Origin: Desulfobaculum bizertense DSM 18034
GTDB taxonomy: Bacteria > Desulfobacterota > Desulfovibrionia > Desulfovibrionales > Desulfovibrionaceae
DNA length: 64,000 nt
Assembly (NCBI RefSeq): GCF_900167065.1
Contig: NZ_FUYA01000003.1
Location: forward strand, 124,001-188,000
Direction: 5' to 3'
The notes under the pieces are model-generated. The model was not told the DNA's origin, made no database searches, and worked only from the letters and a program-made list of their open reading frames with translations. Shown piece after piece: positions 60,885 to 64,000 of this stretch; within the stretch, counting starts at the first letter, position 1; each line of letters starts with the position of its first letter. Both the position numbers and the translations under genes were made by a program.

Positions 60885-61961
60885 TTATCTCAACTTCAAC
60901 GTCGAAAGAGCCATCAGCGCCAGAAGGAGTGAGAGAATCCAGAACCGGATGATAATTTTCGATTCCGGGATACCTTTGAGTTCAAAATGGTGGTGCAGCG
61001 GAGCCATACGGAAAATGCGCTTGCCTCCGGAGAACTTGAAATACCCAACCTGCAAGATGACCGAAAGCGTCTCGACAACAAAGAGACCACCCACAATCAC
61101 CAGCACCAGCTCGTGCTTGCACAGGACAGCGATAAAACCAAGCGTGGCCCCGATGGACAGGGAACCAACATCGCCCATAAAAACCTGCGCCGGGTACGCG
61201 TTGAACCACAGGAAACCAAGCCCTGCGCCAACCAGTGCGCCACAGAAAACTGTGACTTCACCCATGCCCTGAAGGTGAGGAATATTCAGATAATTCGCGA
61301 TCTGGGCATGACCCGTGACGTACACAAAGATTGCAAAACAGGCCCCGGCAACAATGCTCGGGCCAATAGCCAGCCCGTCCAGCCCGTCTGTCAGATTCAC
61401 GGCATTTGACGCGCCAACAATCACCAGCACGGCAAAAGGCAGGTAGAACCAGCCAAGGTCTGGCCGCAGTCCCTTGAGAAAGGGAAAAACCAGATGCGTG
61501 TCATACGCAGGCTGCTGAATCAGGAAAAACATGGCCAGACCAGCAACCAAAAGCTGAAGGCTCATTTTCGCAGCCGGGGACAGGCCCTTGTTCTGCTTAT
61601 GGGAGACCTTGACGTAGTCATCAAGAAATCCAACAAAACCAAAGCCTGCAAAAACAAACATAGACAGCCAGACATAGACGTTGGTCAGATCGGCCCACAA
61701 AAGGCAGGCCACGAGCAAAGAAAAGCCCATGAGCAGACCACCCATAGTGGGGGTTCCAGCTTTCTGCTTGTGCTTGGCAACATCCTCGTGAATCTGCTGT
61801 CCAAACTTGATGCGGCGCAGCCAGTCAATAAATGCAGGACCAATCACAATCGTCAAAAGCAGCGCGGTCAAAAGCGCCCAGATGCTTCGGAACGTGATGT
61901 ACCGAAAGACGTTGAACAGTCCAATTTCAGTGGATAAGGGGTACAGCAAATTATAAATCAT
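60885..61961 (-). CDS. mraY: Phospho-N-acetylmuramoyl-pentapeptide transferase
   Basis: A 358-residue membrane enzyme with ten helices that makes lipid I. It has [62 protein letters not shown] and [25 protein letters not shown]. Its start overlaps the murF stop by four bases (ATGA). Confidence 0.97.
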   Translation of the reverse strand: MIYNLLYPLSTEIGLFNVFRYITFRSIWALLTALLLTIVIGPAFIDWLRRIKFGQQIHEDVAKHKQKAGTPTMGGLLMGFSLLVACLLWADLTNVYVWLSMFVFAGFGFVGFLDDYVKVSHKQNKGLSPAAKMSLQLLVAGLAMFFLIQQPAYDTHLVFPFLKGLRPDLGWFYLPFAVLVIVGASNAVNLTDGLDGLAIGPSIVAGACFAIFVYVTGHAQIANYLNIPHLQGMGEVTVFCGALVGAGLGFLWFNAYPAQVFMGDVGSLSIGATLGFIAVLCKHELVLVIVGGLFVVETLSVILQVGYFKFSGGKRIFRMAPLHHHFELKGIPESKIIIRFWILSLLLALMALSTLKLR

Positions 61962-63358
61962 GCCTGGTTTTCTCCATTCAGGCTTCCAGTCAGCACGTCT
62001 GCAAAGCGCTCCATGCGCATGGAGCGAGACCCCTTAAACAGGGCCACGCCGGGGGCAAGGTTCAGCCCAGCAAACAGTTCCGGCAAAGTTGCAGGATTAT
62101 CAATCGCAAAGAACGGCCCATTCCAGTCGCATCCGCGCAATCCGTCAAGCAGATCATCAGCATGCTCGCCGTGGAAAAACACTGCGGCAGCTCGATTTTC
62201 GGCCAGCGACTGCGCCATGCCTGCATGCAGCTTTGCCGCATCAGGACCGAGTTCTTTCATGTCGCCCAAGACACACACCAGAGGACGCTCCCCTGCCAGC
62301 TCACGGGCATTGGCAATTGCCCGTTCCATGGACAGCGGATTCGCGTTGTACGTATCGTCCAAAACGGTCCATTCCCCAGCAGGGATACAGACATTGCGGT
62401 GCTCAGGCAGTTCTGCTGTTTCCAGTCCACGCTGGATTTCGTCCGGCCCAGCGCCCAGCTGCATGGCAACTGTTGCCGCGGCCAGCACGTTTTCCGTAAA
62501 GAAATCACCAAAAAATGGCAGCGTCACATCCAGCTCAAAACTGTCGAGGTGCACGAGATAGCGTCCACCACCCTTTCCGCCACCAAGATAGCTGGCCCGG
62601 AATCGGTCAGAGTGCCCCTGCGTGGAAAAACCAAGCACAGTGGGGAACCGGCGCGTCGCCTCAGCCCACAGCTCCGGGTAATCCATACTCACAAAGGCCC
62701 GGCCACCCGGCTGGACAAACTCCAGAAGATCTGTCTTGCAGCGGGCAACGCCCTCAATGCTCCCCAGTCCTTCCAGATGCACCGGCCCAATGTTGTGAAT
62801 CACAGCGACATCAGGACGAACAAGAGCACCCAGCTCGTTCATGTCGTGCTTTTCGCTAATGCCAAGCTCCAGCACCCAAAAGCGTTCCTCACCGTGGAAT
62901 TCCATGATGTTGCGCGGAACACCGAGCTGGTTGTTATAATTCTTGTAATTTTTTGCCGTCTCACCCATCTGGGCAAGAATAGACGCCAGCAGTTCCTTGA
63001 CCGAGGTCTTGCCAGCCGAACCCGTCACAGCAATAACCGTCGCAGTTGTACGGTCTCGCCAGCAGGCACCCAGCTGACCAAGAGCAGCCAGAGAATCCCT
63101 GACCATCAGCACAGGGCAGGACTCGGCGAGTTCTGGCAAGGGCCGCTCGGCAACAATGGCCAAGGCTCCCTGCCTTGCGGCCTGTGCCGCAAAATTGTGC
63201 CCGTCAACCCGCTCACCAGCCAGACACACAAAGACATCCCCGTGCCCAACAGCACGGCTGTCTGTCTTCACGCCAGCAATCTGGCTCTGCCCCTGCGCCT
63301 GACTCATGTCACCAAGCGCATTCATGGCTGTGGCTGCATCAGCAAGTGACAGCTTCAC
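61958..63358 (-). CDS. murF: UDP-N-acetylmuramoyl-tripeptide-D-alanyl-D-alanine ligase
   Basis: A 466-residue Mur ligase completing the pentapeptide. It has [65 protein letters not shown] and VLGDMKELG. It starts at GTG with AAGGAG upstream and overlaps the end of murE by 20 bases. Confidence 0.96.
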   Translation of the reverse strand: MKLSLADAATAMNALGDMSQAQGQSQIAGVKTDSRAVGHGDVFVCLAGERVDGHNFAAQAARQGALAIVAERPLPELAESCPVLMVRDSLAALGQLGACWRDRTTATVIAVTGSAGKTSVKELLASILAQMGETAKNYKNYNNQLGVPRNIMEFHGEERFWVLELGISEKHDMNELGALVRPDVAVIHNIGPVHLEGLGSIEGVARCKTDLLEFVQPGGRAFVSMDYPELWAEATRRFPTVLGFSTQGHSDRFRASYLGGGKGGGRYLVHLDSFELDVTLPFFGDFFTENVLAAATVAMQLGAGPDEIQRGLETAELPEHRNVCIPAGEWTVLDDTYNANPLSMERAIANARELAGERPLVCVLGDMKELGPDAAKLHAGMAQSLAENRAAAVFFHGEHADDLLDGLRGCDWNGPFFAIDNPATLPELFAGLNLAPGVALFKGSRSMRMERFADVLTGSLNGENQA

Positions 63359-64000
63359 CGAGGATCTCCTTTACCACTTCGAAATCATTAAAGTGATGGC
63401 GTTCGCCCTTCACTTCCTGATAATTTTCATGACCTTTGCCTGCGATGACCAAAACATCATCCGGGAGCATTGCCCCAAGGGCCGCAGCAATGGCTTCCCG
63501 ACGGTCCACCTTTTCGATGACCTGCACACAGCCAGTCAGGCCGGGCCGGGCGTCAGCCATAATGGCTTCCGGGTCCTCAAAACGTGGATTGTCAGACGTC
63601 AGCACCGCAACATCTGCATAACGGCAGACGGCTTCACCCATAAGCGGACGTTTGGCCCTATCGCGATTTCCACCGCAGCCAAACACCGCCAGCACGCGCG
63701 CAAAGTCCAGATCGCGCACGCAGGACAGCACATTTTCCAGAGCATCTGGAGTGTGGGCATAGTCAACAAAGACATGCAGACCTTTTTCATTGGGGACACG
63801 CTGCAGACGGCCCGGAACACCATGAAAATCTTCCAGAGTTTTCAGCCCGCGGGGCTTGACGCCAAGAGCAAGGGCCGCACCCTGTGCAGCCAGCAGATTG
63901 GCCGCGTTGTACAGACCAATCAACGGTGAATCAATTTCCCATGACTGCCCGCCATGTTCGACCCGAAGATGAATGCCGCACGAGGTGCAGGACTGCATCT
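63339..64000 (-). CDS. murE: MurE (UDP-MurNAc-tripeptide synthetase), C-terminal part
   Basis: The C-terminal 219 residues of a Mur ligase, running off the window. It has LIGLYNAANLLAAQGAALALG, PGRLQRVPNEKGLHVFVDYAHTPDALENVL, VFGCGGNRDRAKRPLMG and the DAP-type specificity motif TSDNPRFEDPEAIMADA, which contains the DNPR signature of enzymes adding meso-diaminopimelate. The gene is followed by murF with a 20-base overlap. The start lies beyond 64000. Confidence 0.95.
   Translation of the reverse strand, partial: MQSCTSCGIHLRVEHGGQSWEIDSPLIGLYNAANLLAAQGAALALGVKPRGLKTLEDFHGVPGRLQRVPNEKGLHVFVDYAHTPDALENVLSCVRDLDFARVLAVFGCGGNRDRAKRPLMGEAVCRYADVAVLTSDNPRFEDPEAIMADARPGLTGCVQVIEKVDRREAIAAALGAMLPDDVLVIAGKGHENYQEVKGERHHFNDFEVVKEILGEAVTC

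Overview
The window looks like a chromosomal segment of a Gram-negative, strictly anaerobic, sulfate-reducer-like bacterium of the Desulfovibrionales. This is inferred from gene content and style: an hcp gene with a ferredoxin partner and an HcpR-type regulator, a fused FAD/Fe-S 2-hydroxyacid dehydrogenase, selenocysteine factors SelA and SelB, an HBM-type chemoreceptor, and a dcw cluster without ddl between murB and ftsQ. The species cannot be named from this sequence alone.

Layout. 0-8 kb: end of an unrecognised gene, a chemoreceptor, a sigma54-activator with a degenerate receiver domain, then a nitrosative-stress block (ferredoxin, hcp, a small PH-domain membrane protein, hcpR). 8-12 kb: a four-gene Mla/MCE lipid-transport operon with a STAS domain fused to the permease and a lipoprotein at the end. 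12.5-20.5 kb: periplasmic cyclophilin, thioesterase, cysQ, the giant 2-hydroxyacid dehydrogenase, ruvX and mltG. 20.5-25.5 kb: GNAT acetyltransferase, trpS with an M50 protease, a CheY-like regulator, a sulfur-carrier/TtuA tRNA-thiolation pair and a glycosyltransferase. 26-32 kb: murA, tRNA-His, selB, a YkgJ-type cysteine-cluster protein and hypotheticals. 32.4-37.8 kb: a GntR regulator divergent from an FAD oxidoreductase, an enolase-superfamily protein and a BCCT transporter; this is probably a small uptake and catabolism unit of unknown substrate. 38-40 kb: a fluoride-responsive unit, with a fluoride riboswitch upstream of a CLC-F type antiporter and a translationally coupled DUF190 protein. 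40-47.5 kb: EamA transporter, AraC/GyrI regulator, SnoaL-like protein, tRNA-Arg, folC-selA and an M18 aminopeptidase. 48-64 kb: a small zinc-ribbon protein, a radical-SAM protein, an M23 peptidase, then the dcw cluster on the minus strand (murE, murF, mraY, murD, ftsW, murG, murC, murB, ftsQ, ftsA, ftsZ), with murE cut by the window end.

The most unusual structure is not a gene. Five intergenic copies of a 400-520 bp element (near 12.0, 13.2, 25.6, 31.4 and 47.5 kb) are all in the same orientation. Each is built from a chain of about seven to nine consecutive inverted repeats. Some stems are invariant; others differ between copies but keep pairing through compensatory changes, and modules at the ends are duplicated or shuffled. 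This indicates selection on a folded DNA or RNA structure. Other items of interest are two FNR/HcpR boxes with identical activator geometry, the fluoride riboswitch, the GntR-FAD-enolase-BCCT locus with an atypical enolase active site, and a pseudo-receiver sigma54 activator.

All statements rest on reading the sequence and on general knowledge of families; no database search was run.
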